From: Mesonia sp008017825 | GTDB lineage: Bacteria > Bacteroidota > Bacteroidia > Flavobacteriales > Flavobacteriaceae | DNA length: 64,000 nucleotides | Direction of reading: 5' to 3' | NCBI RefSeq assembly: GCF_008017825.1 | Contig: NZ_VRLS01000010.1 | Location: 1-64,000 of the forward strand | Part shown: positions 25,594 to 35,763 of the stretch, one piece after another | How positions within the stretch are numbered: position 1 is the stretch's first letter | How the letters are laid out: each line of letters begins with the position of its first letter | The notes under the pieces: model-generated | Told to the model about the DNA's origin: nothing | What the model saw: only the letters and a program-made list of their open reading frames with translations | Database searches by the model: none | Position numbers and translations under genes: made by a program

Positions 25594-26499
25594 TTACTTT
25601 AACTCGTTCTCTTCTAAATGTTTTGCTTTTTTAGCTGCATAATTATAACCTTGTTGCCACCATTCTCTCATTAATTTTTTATTAAAGATTAATGAGTTTT
25701 CGGTGAGTTTACTTGGGGTATAATAAAGATTTAAACCTACATCTTTATTAATCGCAGCTAATTTACCTTCAATAATATTGCTGCGCTCTACTTGGTCTAA
25801 CATATAACCAAAGAGGTTTACCATAAGTGAAAAAGGGTTTTTACCCAAAACCTTATTGTACTCCATATTCTCTGACTCTAAGATAACTGCATCAATCTCT
25901 GTTGCTCCTCGTCGTATTGCTTCTCGAATAGGAACTAGACATCCAAATCCACCATCTGCATATTCAAAGTTATTCTTCTTTACTAAACTCATAAAGGGAA
26001 CATAGTTACACGAAATCCAAATCCAATCGCAAAACTCTTCGTAATCAAAGTCTTTAATTGATTTATATTCAATTTGATTTTTACTAAGGTTGGAGACGGT
26101 TACGACCAAATCTGCCACCGTAGTTTTTATCTTGTAAAATTCTTCCTTTGTAATTTTATCTCTTATGAGTTTTCTTAAGTTTTTACTTTCCCCAAAAGTT
26201 CGCTTTTTCTTTAAAAACTGAAACAAAGTGGTAAGGTAATTTATACTTACATATTCCCGATCTCCTTCGTGCTTTACCACAAACGGGTTTAAACTAAAAA
26301 TACTCGCTTGGTTGACATTGGTATAAATATCGTGCAGTTTGTCAATTTTTCCCAATGCTAAATGAGAGATGAGCAAACTCCCTGTAGATGAACCAATAAA
26401 AATATCGTATTTCTTTTTTTGTTCTCTTATAAGGTGTTCGGCTACGCCTCCCGCGTAAGCACCTTTACTTCCTCCTCCAGATATAACTAATGCTCTCAT
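25594..26499 (-). CDS. Patatin-like phospholipase
   Basis: A 301-residue serine hydrolase of the patatin family, acting as lipid acyl hydrolase. The oxyanion loop GGGSKGAYAGG (8-18), the nucleophile elbow G36-S-S38-T-G and the catalytic aspartate in YADGGFGCLVP (about 178) are all present. No signal peptide is seen, so it is probably cytoplasmic. It overlaps the M1 aminopeptidase gene by one base (TAATG) and is the downstream partner of that transcript. Confidence 0.85.
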   Translation of the reverse strand: MRALVISGGGSKGAYAGGVAEHLIREQKKKYDIFIGSSTGSLLISHLALGKIDKLHDIYTNVNQASIFSLNPFVVKHEGDREYVSINYLTTLFQFLKKKRTFGESKNLRKLIRDKITKEEFYKIKTTVADLVVTVSNLSKNQIEYKSIKDFDYEEFCDWIWISCNYVPFMSLVKKNNFEYADGGFGCLVPIREAIRRGATEIDAVILESENMEYNKVLGKNPFSLMVNLFGYMLDQVERSNIIEGKLAAINKDVGLNLYYTPSKLTENSLIFNKKLMREWWQQGYNYAAKKAKHLEENELK

Positions 26500-28574
26500 T
26501 AATTGTATTTCTTTTTTGCGTAAGCAGCATGAGCGCTAGGAACACTATCTAACATAGCTATTAATTGTGCTCTATGTTTAGGGTTTTCCCATAGTGTATC
26601 TAATAATTCTCTACAAAAATTTCTAAATCGCCACACGGGATGGGCTGTACTTTCAAATAAATCTTCATAACTCTGTTTAGAAAAAGTATCTATTTGGTAG
26701 AGGTAACCAAAAGCATTTTCTCTAATCGCATAATCATATTGAGGAGCTGTATAATGAGATAACCTTTTAAAAATCTCAGGTTTTTGACCGCTTTCATAAT
26801 CTGGAGAGACCAAGTGTAAGGTGAGCCACAGAATTTCTACATTCTTATCTTGAAACCCTTCTACTCCTTTTAACTTATCGAAATAATAAGACGCTTTTTC
26901 AGGAAAATTTTGCCACAGGCTCATAAAAGCTTTTTCTTTTGTCAAGTAACTATCATCATCTAATAAAGTTTCAAATTCTTTTTTTAGCTGCTGCGGAATT
27001 TCACTCAACGTAATGGCAATAGCTTGGCGAGTTAAAAGGTTATTGCTTTCAAAAGCCATTTTATAAAGTGGAATTACTTCTGCTGAATTTTCTTGAGCTA
27101 ATTGATAAACCACTTCCTGACCTAAATAATCGTTAACTGGCTCTTGTAACGCTCGTTCTAATTGAGCTTTTTTATCTTCGAGAGCTGTGTTCCGCAAAGA
27201 TTTAAGCATTAATAGCTCTTGTATAAATTTAGATTTTTTCAAAGAATTTAGTGCTTCACTTGCCTTGAAAGCAGATTGAAACAACCAATCTTTTTTATAA
27301 ATTGATAAATCGATTTGCCCTGCTTTTTCTATTTCTTTTATAAAGTCATCTGTATTTACATTTTTATAAGCGTGTTTTAATAAATAAGTTTTCACTCCTT
27401 TATTAAAAGCCTCCTCCCCAGCTTTTTCTTTTAAAATATGTAAGGCCCAAGCTCCTTTTTGATAAAATGTAAGTGAACTTGCCTTAGGGTTTAGTAAAGC
27501 TTCTCCTTTCCCATTATCGCTTAATTCTTTTAATTGCTCTGCTGTTTCGTAGAGTTTGTAATAGTAATAATCATCACCAAATATTTCTCTTTCGGCTAAC
27601 AAAGCATAAAAAGTAGCAAAACCTTCTTGTAACCAATGATGTTCGCTAGAAGTTTCGGTAATAAAATCTCCAAACCACTGGTGAGCCAACTCGTGTGCAT
27701 TTACATTTACATAATTACGATCTACAAACCCTACAGAATCGGTAACAAACTGATTTGAAAATATGGTTGCTCCAGTATTCTCCATTCCTGCATACAAAAA
27801 ATCCCTTACCGGAATTTGCTTATAATCTTGCCAAGGAAACGGAATACCTATTTCTTTTTCAAAATAATCAAATATTTGTTTGGAATAACGATAGGTAGCT
27901 TCCACCTTATCTTTTTGATTAGGCTCATAGTAATATTTTAAATTTACTCCCGAGGCAGATTTTTCTTCCGCGGAAGCGTAATCACCTACAGCAACAGCAA
28001 CCAAATAGCTACTCATAGGGTTTTTCATATCAAAACTCCAAATATTTTGATCTCCTTGCGTTTTTTTATTGGTAAGTTTTCCGTTGGCGATTACAGTATA
28101 GTTCTTTGGAACCCGATAAGCTAAATCGAACTCTATTTTCTCGTTGAGATCGTCTATACTTGGTAACCAGTGTGAAGTATATTTACCCTGCCCTTGAGTC
28201 CAAATTTGATTGCTTCCCTCATTATCCCATCCTACAAAATACATGGTTTGTTTGGGGTTCATTTGGTATTTAAAATTGAAAGAATAAGATTTTCCTTTTT
28301 CAAAATCACCAATTATCCAAATTTTATCTACCGTCGTTTTGAAGTCAAATTGGTTTTTCTCTTCCCAATTTACTTCTGAATTTTTGGCATCTAAATAAAT
28401 AGAATCTGTTGCTTTTAAAATTTTAAAATCTATTTTAATATCCCCCTTTACACTTTTACTTTCTGGTAATAAATGAACGGTTCCTGCAAGTTTTGTAAAA
28501 TCTACCGTAGAGGTTTGCTGTGCTTTCACCCCTATGGATAAAAGAAATAGGCCAAGCCAAATAAAATATCGCAT
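26499..28574 (-). CDS. M1 family metallo-aminopeptidase
   Basis: An exported zinc aminopeptidase. The 691 residues start with a signal peptide (MRYFIWLGLFLLSIGVKAQ), followed by an N-terminal beta domain and the thermolysin-like core. The substrate-binding AGMENTGA motif (GAMEN variant) precedes the zinc site H294-ELAH298-QWFGD, with the third ligand glutamate downstream in LQEGFATF. A C-terminal helical region follows. Export suggests a role in periplasmic or outer peptide digestion. Residues YASAEEK near 200 are encoded by the recurring palindrome TTCCGCGGAA (27966-27975). Confidence 0.9.
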   Translation of the reverse strand: MRYFIWLGLFLLSIGVKAQQTSTVDFTKLAGTVHLLPESKSVKGDIKIDFKILKATDSIYLDAKNSEVNWEEKNQFDFKTTVDKIWIIGDFEKGKSYSFNFKYQMNPKQTMYFVGWDNEGSNQIWTQGQGKYTSHWLPSIDDLNEKIEFDLAYRVPKNYTVIANGKLTNKKTQGDQNIWSFDMKNPMSSYLVAVAVGDYASAEEKSASGVNLKYYYEPNQKDKVEATYRYSKQIFDYFEKEIGIPFPWQDYKQIPVRDFLYAGMENTGATIFSNQFVTDSVGFVDRNYVNVNAHELAHQWFGDFITETSSEHHWLQEGFATFYALLAEREIFGDDYYYYKLYETAEQLKELSDNGKGEALLNPKASSLTFYQKGAWALHILKEKAGEEAFNKGVKTYLLKHAYKNVNTDDFIKEIEKAGQIDLSIYKKDWLFQSAFKASEALNSLKKSKFIQELLMLKSLRNTALEDKKAQLERALQEPVNDYLGQEVVYQLAQENSAEVIPLYKMAFESNNLLTRQAIAITLSEIPQQLKKEFETLLDDDSYLTKEKAFMSLWQNFPEKASYYFDKLKGVEGFQDKNVEILWLTLHLVSPDYESGQKPEIFKRLSHYTAPQYDYAIRENAFGYLYQIDTFSKQSYEDLFESTAHPVWRFRNFCRELLDTLWENPKHRAQLIAMLDSVPSAHAAYAKKKYN

Positions 28575-28700
28575 ACATTTTTTAAATATCGTTTCGAAAA
28601 TACAAAACCTAGCCTATAACTTTCTAATGAATTTTAAAATTATTGATTTTATACCCAATATTTATTTACTTTTAATGCAACTAACTCAAAAACTCTATTT

Positions 28701-29138
28701 ATGAACACCACTATTACAAAAATCCCAACTTGGTTTTGGGTGATTAGCGTTATTCTTCTTTTATGGAATTTAATGGGGGTAACCTCCTTTGTTTTTCACT
28801 CCATTGTTATGACAGGAGATGGCTTAAACGAACTTCCCAAAAACGAACAAGCTTTGTACAGAGAATATCCTTTATGGACTCACATTGTATTTGCTGTAGC
28901 CGTATTTTCTGGATTATTAGGAAGTATTTTATTACTAGCTAAAAACAAAATAGCAAAACCGCTATTTGTTATTTGCTTAGTTTGCGTGGTTATACAAATG
29001 TTTCATAATTTATTTTTAACCACTTCTATAGAGGTGTATGGTAATGAAGCATACGTTATGCCTATCCTAGTTGTATTAATCTCTATATTTTCTATTTGGT
29101 TAGCAGATAAAGCGATTAAAAGAAACTGGATTCATTAA
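28701..29138 (+). CDS. Four-helix membrane protein, unknown function
   Basis: A 145-residue protein with four predicted helices: about 10-32 (WFWVISVILLLWNLMGVTSFVF), 58-80, 87-105 and 114-134. It begins NTTITKIPTWFW, and a short loop MTGDGLNELPKNEQALYREYP follows the first helix. Similar proteins in flavobacteria are sometimes labelled sugar transporter, but nothing here supports that. It precedes recG by 61 bases. Confidence 0.6.
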   Translation: MNTTITKIPTWFWVISVILLLWNLMGVTSFVFHSIVMTGDGLNELPKNEQALYREYPLWTHIVFAVAVFSGLLGSILLLAKNKIAKPLFVICLVCVVIQMFHNLFLTTSIEVYGNEAYVMPILVVLISIFSIWLADKAIKRNWIH

Positions 29139-29155
29139 AATTTGAGATTAATTTT

Positions 29156-29163
29156 TATTTTTG
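29156..29163 (+). promoter_or_regulatory. Putative -7 box TATTTTTG for recG
   Basis: TATTTTTG lies 36 bases before the recG ATG at 29200 and covers a TTG at 29161 that would otherwise give a longer frame. The box favours the ATG at 29200. I see no TTG -33 at normal spacing. Confidence 0.45.
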
Positions 29164-29199
29164 AAGATAGGATTTTTAATATTTCCTATCTTCGTTATT

Positions 29200-31305
29200 A
29201 TGAATACAAGCTTGCTGCAAACCCCTATAGACTATCTAAAAGGCGTTGGTCCTAACCGTGCAGAAGTTCTCCGTAAAGAGTTGGGAATTCACACGTATCA
29301 AGATCTTCTCAATTTATTTCCTAACCGATATATTGATAAAACCAAGTATTATAAAATAAATGAAATTCAGCGAAATACTGCCGAAATTCAAGTTATTGGA
29401 AAAATCACGCATCTCAAAACGGTCGCTCAAAAAAGAGGTAAGCGCTTGGTAGCCGATTTTGTAGATGATACCGGAAAAATAGAATTGGTTTGGTTTCGTG
29501 GTCATAAGTGGCTTAAGGAATCAATAAAGATCAATGAACCTTATGTCATCTTTGGCAAAGTAAATTGGTTTAACAACTCTTGCTCTATGCCTCATCCAGA
29601 TATGGAATTGCTAAAAGAGCACGAAGCTGGTTTGCGCATGGCAATGCAACCTATTTATCCTTCTACCGAAAATTTGAGTAAAAAAGGAATCAGCAATAAA
29701 GTGATTTCTAAAATAATACAACAACTGTTTTCAGAAAGTAAGCAAGGCTTTACGGAAACACTTCCGCAATCCATTTTACAAGAACTTAAACTTGTTTCTA
29801 AAAGTGAAGCTCTTTTAAATATTCATTTTCCGCAGGCTCCTAAAAAATTAGCATTAGCACAATACCGTTTGAAATTTGAAGAACTCTTTTATATACAATT
29901 ACAACTGCTGATTAAAAACCTTATTCATAAACAAAAAATTAAAGGATTTCCCTTTACGGAAGTCGGCACATATTTTAACGACTTCTATCAAAATCACCTC
30001 CCTTTTGAGTTAACCAATGCACAAAAAAGAGTTGTTAAAGAAATAAGAAGTGATTTGGGTAGTAGCGCACAAATGAATCGTTTATTACAAGGGGACGTTG
30101 GTTCTGGTAAAACTATCGTTGCATTAATGACTTGTTTATTAGCCTTAGATAATAATTTTCAAGCTTGTTTGATGGCACCTACAGAAATTCTTGCTATACA
30201 ACATTATCAAGGTCTTAGTGAACTCTGTGAAAAGCTTCCAATAAAAATTTTATTACTTACAGGCTCTTCTAAAACTAAAGAACGTAGAGAAATTCATGAA
30301 AGTTTAGAAGACGGTTCCTTGCATTTACTGATAGGAACTCATGCTTTATTAGAAGACAAAGTAAAATTTAAAAATCTTGGTTTGGCTATTATCGATGAAC
30401 AACATCGTTTTGGAGTAGCACAACGATCTAAATTATGGCATAAAAACACCTTGCCTCCGCATGTATTGGTGATGACGGCGACTCCTATTCCTAGAACACT
30501 AGCTATGAGTTTGTATGGCGATTTAGATATTTCGGTGATAGATGAACTACCGCCAGGAAGAAAAGCTATAAAAACCGTACATCGCTACGATTCTAATCGG
30601 TTAAAAGTGTTTAGATTCATAAGGGAAGAAATTGAAAAAGGCCGACAAATATATGTGGTTTATCCATTAATCCAAGAGAGTGAAAAAATGGATTATAAAG
30701 ATTTAATGGATGGTTATGAAAGTATTGCTAGAGATTTCCCTGCTCCCACTTATCAAATTTCAATAGTTCACGGACAAATGAAACCAGCCGACAAAGAATA
30801 TGAAATGAATAGGTTTGTAAAAGGAGAAACTCAGATTATGGTTGCTACGACCGTTATTGAAGTTGGTGTTAACGTTCCTAATGCAAGTGTAATGATCATA
30901 GAAAGCGCAGAACGATTTGGACTTTCACAATTGCACCAATTGCGAGGTAGAGTGGGCCGAGGAGCCGAACAAAGTTATTGTATTTTAATGACTGGACATA
31001 AGCTGTCTCAAGATAGTAAAACCCGATTAGAAACCATGGTACGAACTAATGATGGTTTTGAAATTGCCGAAGTTGATTTAAAATTAAGAGGTCCCGGAGA
31101 TATTATGGGAACCCAACAAAGTGGTGTTTTAAATTTAAGAATTGCAGATATTGTAAAAGATAATGAAATTTTAAAAACTGCAAGGTATTATGCAAAAAAG
31201 ATGCTCACGGAAGATCCTAGTCTCAAAATTCCAGATCATGAAGTAGTTAAAAACACCTATAGACTTATGGGAAAACATAAAAACATTTGGAACTATATTA
31301 GTTAA
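29200..31305 (+). CDS. recG: ATP-dependent DNA helicase RecG
   Basis: A superfamily 2 helicase that remodels branched DNA and reverses stalled replication forks. The 701 residues begin MNTSLLQTPIDYLKGVGPNR with the wedge (OB-fold) domain over about 1-230. The helicase core carries GDVGSGKTIVAL, MAPTEILAIQHYQ, the DEQH box in IIDEQHRFGVAQR, TATPIPRTLA, and VATTVIEVGVNVPNA with QLRGRVGRG. The first 13 residues of the longer frame (MKIGFLIFPIFVI) are excluded because they lie at the promoter. Its stop codon overlaps the convergent lipoprotein stop by four bases. Confidence 0.94.
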   Translation: MNTSLLQTPIDYLKGVGPNRAEVLRKELGIHTYQDLLNLFPNRYIDKTKYYKINEIQRNTAEIQVIGKITHLKTVAQKRGKRLVADFVDDTGKIELVWFRGHKWLKESIKINEPYVIFGKVNWFNNSCSMPHPDMELLKEHEAGLRMAMQPIYPSTENLSKKGISNKVISKIIQQLFSESKQGFTETLPQSILQELKLVSKSEALLNIHFPQAPKKLALAQYRLKFEELFYIQLQLLIKNLIHKQKIKGFPFTEVGTYFNDFYQNHLPFELTNAQKRVVKEIRSDLGSSAQMNRLLQGDVGSGKTIVALMTCLLALDNNFQACLMAPTEILAIQHYQGLSELCEKLPIKILLLTGSSKTKERREIHESLEDGSLHLLIGTHALLEDKVKFKNLGLAIIDEQHRFGVAQRSKLWHKNTLPPHVLVMTATPIPRTLAMSLYGDLDISVIDELPPGRKAIKTVHRYDSNRLKVFRFIREEIEKGRQIYVVYPLIQESEKMDYKDLMDGYESIARDFPAPTYQISIVHGQMKPADKEYEMNRFVKGETQIMVATTVIEVGVNVPNASVMIIESAERFGLSQLHQLRGRVGRGAEQSYCILMTGHKLSQDSKTRLETMVRTNDGFEIAEVDLKLRGPGDIMGTQQSGVLNLRIADIVKDNEILKTARYYAKKMLTEDPSLKIPDHEVVKNTYRLMGKHKNIWNYIS

Positions 31306-31775
31306 GGCTTTTTATTTTTCTGAAAGTCAAAAAGAATTTCTCTCTCTTCATTCGCAATTACTGCTTGCAAATTTTCATCTTCTTTTAATTGATAAAAAAT
31401 TGATTTTGGAAACGTATTTTGCTCATTAATTGCTATAAAACCTCTTTCTAAAGTTTGTTGAAGTATAAAATCTACAGGAGTTTCATTAACCCCATCCACT
31501 TGAAAAATCCAAGCTTTATCTAACTTAAATAAACTCAAATTCTCTTTAAATACTGTATCCACTTCCGATAAGGTAAAACCAAAACCTGTATAAAGTGTAT
31601 CATTCAATTTTATCCAATTTTCAAAAGTTTTTTCTTTCCCTTCATTATTTATTCGCTCCCAATCCCCTACTAACCAATTAAATCCTGTATTTACATGAGA
31701 TGTATTTATACAGCTTGAAGCTATACAAAAAAAAATTGCTCCAATAGCTAAAAATCTTATATATAAAAAATTCAT
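31302..31775 (-). CDS. Small lipoprotein, DUF6265-like
   Basis: A 157-residue exported protein with a lipoprotein-type signal (FLAIGAIFFCIASS-C22) and a mature part that starts with FNWLVGDWERINNEGK. The WLVGDW motif is typical of the lipocalin-like DUF6265 family, which often follows with ENWIKLNDTLYTGFGF. No function is known; a small beta-barrel that binds a hydrophobic ligand is plausible. The 3' end overlaps recG by four bases in a tail-to-tail arrangement. Confidence 0.7.
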   Translation of the reverse strand: MNFLYIRFLAIGAIFFCIASSCINTSHVNTGFNWLVGDWERINNEGKEKTFENWIKLNDTLYTGFGFTLSEVDTVFKENLSLFKLDKAWIFQVDGVNETPVDFILQQTLERGFIAINEQNTFPKSIFYQLKEDENLQAVIANEEREILFDFQKNKKP

Positions 31776-31872
31776 AATTCTTATATTTTTTTAATAAATC
31801 GGTTTAAAGTGTAATTTAATCGAAAAAATGATTAAATATAGTTTATATTTAAAGGAAATTAATTTTAGCTTT

Positions 31873-34253
31873 ATGAAAACATCTTTACACACATCTTTCA
31901 TTTTCAGGATTATAACAATATTATTCTGTTTTGGGTTCTCAAAAAATCACCATGCACAAACTATTTTATCTCCAGGTGATATTGTTTTACCAGTTTTCAA
32001 TCAGATGATCCAGATCAATTTAGTTTTGTGATTTTAACCGAAATTCAATCTGGAACAGAAATTAATTTTACCGATAGTGGTTGGCAATCTAGCGGTTCTT
32101 TAAGAAACACTGAAGGAACTCATATGTGGACGGCTCCTATTAATTATTCGTGTGGAGATGAAATTTTTATTACAAGTGTAAATTCTATCTCATTAGCTAC
32201 AGGTGGTGATCAGATCTTTGCTTATCAAGGACAAAGTACTTCACCATCCTTTATTGCAGCCATAAACTTTAATGACACAAAATGGACTGATGCAACAAGC
32301 TCTAATACTAGTGCTTTACCTCCTAGTTTAACAGAAGGAATTACTGCAGTTGCTGTAGGAAATAAAGACAATGGTTATTACAGCATAACGAATACAACTG
32401 GTGGTAAAAATAAGATTTTGAGTAATGTCAACAATAGAAATAACTGGACTACTTCTAACACTATCCAAACTTTTTCACCTGGAAGTTATAGCTGCACGAA
32501 TACTACCACAGCTTATATTTATGATGGTACAAATTGGACTCCCAATGATCCTAGCGGAGTTTCAACTCCAGATGATGATATTTCTGTAACTTCTGGGACT
32601 ACATCTATAACCTCAAATACTCAAGCTAACAATATTACGATTGATACTGGTGCAACCTTAAATATATTAGCAAACATTCAAGTAATGGGAGACATAACTA
32701 TAAATGGAGATTTGATCTTTGTGAGTACTTCAGAAACTCAAACAGGAACTTTAGGACCGTTACAACCAAGTTCTACTATATCTGGAGTTGCAACCGTTGA
32801 AAGGTTTATTCCTGCCAAAAGAGCGTTTAGATTTTTGTCTAGTTCAGTTAATACTACGAATTCTATCAAAACCAATTGGCAAGAAGGAGTTAATAATACC
32901 ACTACCATTCTTGCTAATAATCTAAATCCACACTCTGGATATGGAACTCATATAACAGGTTCTACAACTGGAGCTAATGGGTTTGACGCAACAGTATCTG
33001 GAAATCCATCTATGTTTACTTTCAATAATAGTACACAATCATGGGAAGCAATAGCTAACACAGATAATAATACATTACAATCTGGAATTCCTTACAGAGT
33101 AATGATTAGAGGCGACAGAGGAATAAATGTTAATGATAATGCTGCTACGCCAACGAATACTCGTTTAAGAATGATAGGTTCTTTAGTAAGTCCTGCAACT
33201 AATGTTGAATTTCTAAATTTAAATTCTACAAATACAGCATTTAATTTATTAGGTAATCCATTTCAGTCTACAGTAGACATGACAAGTGTTTTAGCAGCTT
33301 CTACAGGAGTAAGTAATAATCAATATTATGTATGGGATCCAAATATTAATGCACGCGGAGCTTATGTAACGGTAGATTTACCTTCGGGTACAAATTCTAG
33401 CTCTGGAAACTCAGCCGCTAATCAATACCTACAACCCAACCAAGCTTTCTTTGTGACTTCAGACGGAGATCCATCCCCTTCTCTAGTATTTTCTCAATCA
33501 CATAAAACCTCTAATAATCTTACTGAAGTTTTTAGAAATCAAAATAATCAAGAGGATTTGACATTAAGCGTACAATTGTATAGTAATGAAAATACCAGTC
33601 CTCTTTATGTAGATGGTTTTGTTACTAAGTTCAATTCTACTTACTCTAATACAATTAATAATCAAGATTCTAGAAAACTCGGAAACTTAGATGAAAATAT
33701 AGCATTACTTAACGGAAATGATTATTTGAGTATAGAAAAAAGAAACCTTCCTACCACGGGAGAAACCCTTCAGTTTTTTAGTAACAGTTATAGATCGACG
33801 AATTACACATTTAAAATCAATTTATCAGAATTTGAAAATGTTGAAGCTTACTTGGTCGACAATTTTCTACAACAAGAAACTATTCTTAACACAGGAGAAA
33901 ATAATATATCTTTCTTAATTGATGAGACTCTAAATGCAAGTATAAGTAGTGATAGGTTCTCAATCATTTTCAAGGAAAAAACCTTAACTGTTTCAAATGA
34001 AGAGAGTATTTTCTCAGTTTACCCGAATCCAATCAAAGAAGATCATTTAAATATAACTTCTACACAACTAAAAGGTAGCGAAGTAAATATTACGATAACC
34101 TCAATGTTCGGGCAAATTCTTTTTAAAGAAAACATGACCTTTTCAGGAAGTACACTAACTCTTCACAATATCTATTCTTTAAGTTCTGGTGTTTACATTT
34201 TGTCTCTTGAGAAAGATGGAAAAGTATATACGAAAAAAATTATAAAAGAATAA
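31873..34253 (+). pseudogene. Frameshifted secreted protein with type IX sorting domain
   Basis: Two frames together describe one cargo protein of about 790 residues. The first (from ATG 31873) gives a signal peptide (FIFRIITILFCFGFSKNHHAQ) and TILSPGDIV, then leaves the conserved reading. The second frame continues in register TSFQSDDPDQFSFVILTEIQ and runs to 34253. Inserting one base in the T run at 31985-31988 restores GDIVFTSFQSDDP. The long part has Asn/Thr-rich surface-protein character and ends in a type A T9SS domain (FSVYPNPIKEDHLNIT to KKIIKE). It may be a true mutation or a homopolymer sequencing error; the intact downstream 740 codons favour a recent event or an error. Confidence 0.75.
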
Positions 34254-34298
34254 TGTTTCTTTTTTAACGTTAGATAATAACTAACTAAAACTTAAATC

Positions 34299-34892
34299 AT
34301 GAAAAGACTCGCTTATTTATTCGTTACTGTGTTTTTATTTTGCCTTACTTGGGTGAGTAATGCTCAACAAAAAACTATTATTATTGATGCCGGTCACGGA
34401 GGAAAAGATTCGGGTCAAGTAGCAGAAAGCCTAAAAGAAAAAGATATTACACTGCAGGTTGCGAAAGTTTTTCAAAAAGTTGCAGGAGAAAAAGGTTATG
34501 ACGTTATCTTACTTCGTGATAATGATAAATTTATTTCTTTGGAAGAAAGAATTAAAAAGATTAATGAAGTTAAGCCTTATCTTGTCATAAGTCTTCACGC
34601 AAATGCTACAACAAATACTAACAAAAGTGGAATAGAACTCTATTTTTCTGAAAGTGAAGAATTAAAAGATGTGAACTTTAATTTCATCTCCAAAATTAGC
34701 AGCTCTTTAATTACACAAACAAAATACGAAGATGTAAAAGTTAGAAATGCTAATTTTAAGATATTAAGTGAGAGTAATTATCCTGCTGTTCTAATAGAAT
34801 TAGGTTTTATGACAAACGTCAACGATTTAGATTATATACGAAGCGAAAAAGGACAAAGCGAAATTGTCAATGCTTTAATTGCTAGCTTATAA
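34299..34892 (+). CDS. N-acetylmuramoyl-L-alanine amidase (Amidase_3)
   Basis: An exported peptidoglycan amidase that cleaves between MurNAc and the stem peptide, used in cell separation or wall turnover. The 197 residues comprise a signal peptide (about 1-22, ending SNAQQ) and a single AmiC-type catalytic domain. Zinc-ligand motifs appear in order: IIIDAGHGGKDSG with H33, the glutamate in KEKDI, and SLHANAT with the second histidine; the general-base glutamate lies in VLIELGFMTN. No targeting (AMIN or SPOR) domain is present, so it is a minimal form. Confidence 0.9.
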   Translation: MKRLAYLFVTVFLFCLTWVSNAQQKTIIIDAGHGGKDSGQVAESLKEKDITLQVAKVFQKVAGEKGYDVILLRDNDKFISLEERIKKINEVKPYLVISLHANATTNTNKSGIELYFSESEELKDVNFNFISKISSSLITQTKYEDVKVRNANFKILSESNYPAVLIELGFMTNVNDLDYIRSEKGQSEIVNALIASL

Positions 34893-34900
34893 ATTTATTA

Positions 34901-34939
34901 GATAAACAATTTTGTCCACTGACTGCAAAATTGTTTATC
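34901..34939. terminator. Hairpin between convergent genes, probable terminator
   Basis: A perfect 14-bp inverted repeat (GATAAACAATTTTG / CAAAATTGTTTATC) with an 11-base loop lies nine bases after the amidase stop codon, between it and the converging TVP38 gene. The stem is AT-rich and the T run after it is weak, so termination efficiency is uncertain. Confidence 0.6.
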
Positions 34940-35010
34940 TATTTTGACACAAGCAATTTAAAATGTACTCTAAAAAAATTGAATACATTAGAAAAAACTT
35001 CAAAAATTTG

Positions 35011-35700
35011 TTATCCTTTTCTTTTTCTATGATCTATGAAAACGAAAATTCCATAAAATAAAATCCCAGCTCCTCCAATCCAATAGAGACCTGTTTTCAA
35101 AGTTTCAATATCACTAGCAAAAAAAGCAATAGCTGTAGCGAGTGGCACAATACCAATCATGGTTGCTGTAATAAATTTTATATAATTCATTTTTAGACCG
35201 CCTGCTAATACGCTAATGGCGTCATTAGATAAAAAAGGAGAAACTCTAAATAAGACAATACTCCAAAACCCATAGTGAGAAACCCAGTAATTAAGTTTAT
35301 CAAAAGTTTTATCACTTATAAATTTGTGTAAGGCATTTTCACTTACTCCCAAGCCTAAAGAATAACCAATAGTAGAAGCTAAGAAAACACCTGTTGAAGA
35401 AATTAATATGGAAGAAAAAGTACCATAAACCAAAGCAGCAGCTATCATAGGTAACCAAGAAGGGAAAACTACTAGAAACATTTGCAGTATAATAATTAAA
35501 ATAATAGCTACTACTCCCCAAGCTCCAAATCCTTGTATAGTTGAAGAAATTTTATCTTGATCTCCAGATTTTAGAACTTTCCAGAGCTCATTTATAGCAT
35601 CTTGAAAAGCTGGATAAGTAAAATAAAGAATTACTAGACTTATAATTAAGGCTAAGGTAAAATATAACGAACTGTATTTTGCTATTTTGGTAGCTTTCAA
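35011..35700 (-). CDS. TVP38/TMEM64 family membrane protein (VTT domain)
   Basis: A 229-residue inner membrane protein with about five or six hydrophobic segments. It carries the VTT/SNARE-associated pattern: VVFPSWLPMIAAALVYG, then FLASTIGYSLGLGVSENAL, WSIVLFRVSPFLSNDAISVLAGGLKM, and a late segment MIGIVPLATAIAFF. The family (DedA-related) is linked to lipid scrambling and membrane homeostasis, but no specific role can be assigned here. It stands alone on the minus strand, with a TAAATTTG promoter-like box at 35718-35725. Confidence 0.85.
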   Translation of the reverse strand: MKATKIAKYSSLYFTLALIISLVILYFTYPAFQDAINELWKVLKSGDQDKISSTIQGFGAWGVVAIILIIILQMFLVVFPSWLPMIAAALVYGTFSSILISSTGVFLASTIGYSLGLGVSENALHKFISDKTFDKLNYWVSHYGFWSIVLFRVSPFLSNDAISVLAGGLKMNYIKFITATMIGIVPLATAIAFFASDIETLKTGLYWIGGAGILFYGIFVFIDHRKRKG

Positions 35701-35717
35701 TAGATAAAGATTTTCTT

Positions 35718-35725
35718 CAAATTTA
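35718..35725 (-). promoter_or_regulatory. Putative -7 box TAAATTTG for the TVP38 gene
   Basis: The minus strand reads TAAATTTG, a TAnnTTTG match 17 bases before the start codon at 35700. No -33 element is evident. Confidence 0.4.
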
Positions 35726-35763
35726 CAAAAGTGAAAATTGAAATTTCCTAAATAAATATCAAA

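Noticed and set aside
31985..31988. Programmed frameshift or phase-variable tract
   Set aside because: Only four T and no slippery heptamer or stimulatory structure visible; a mutation or sequencing error is simpler.
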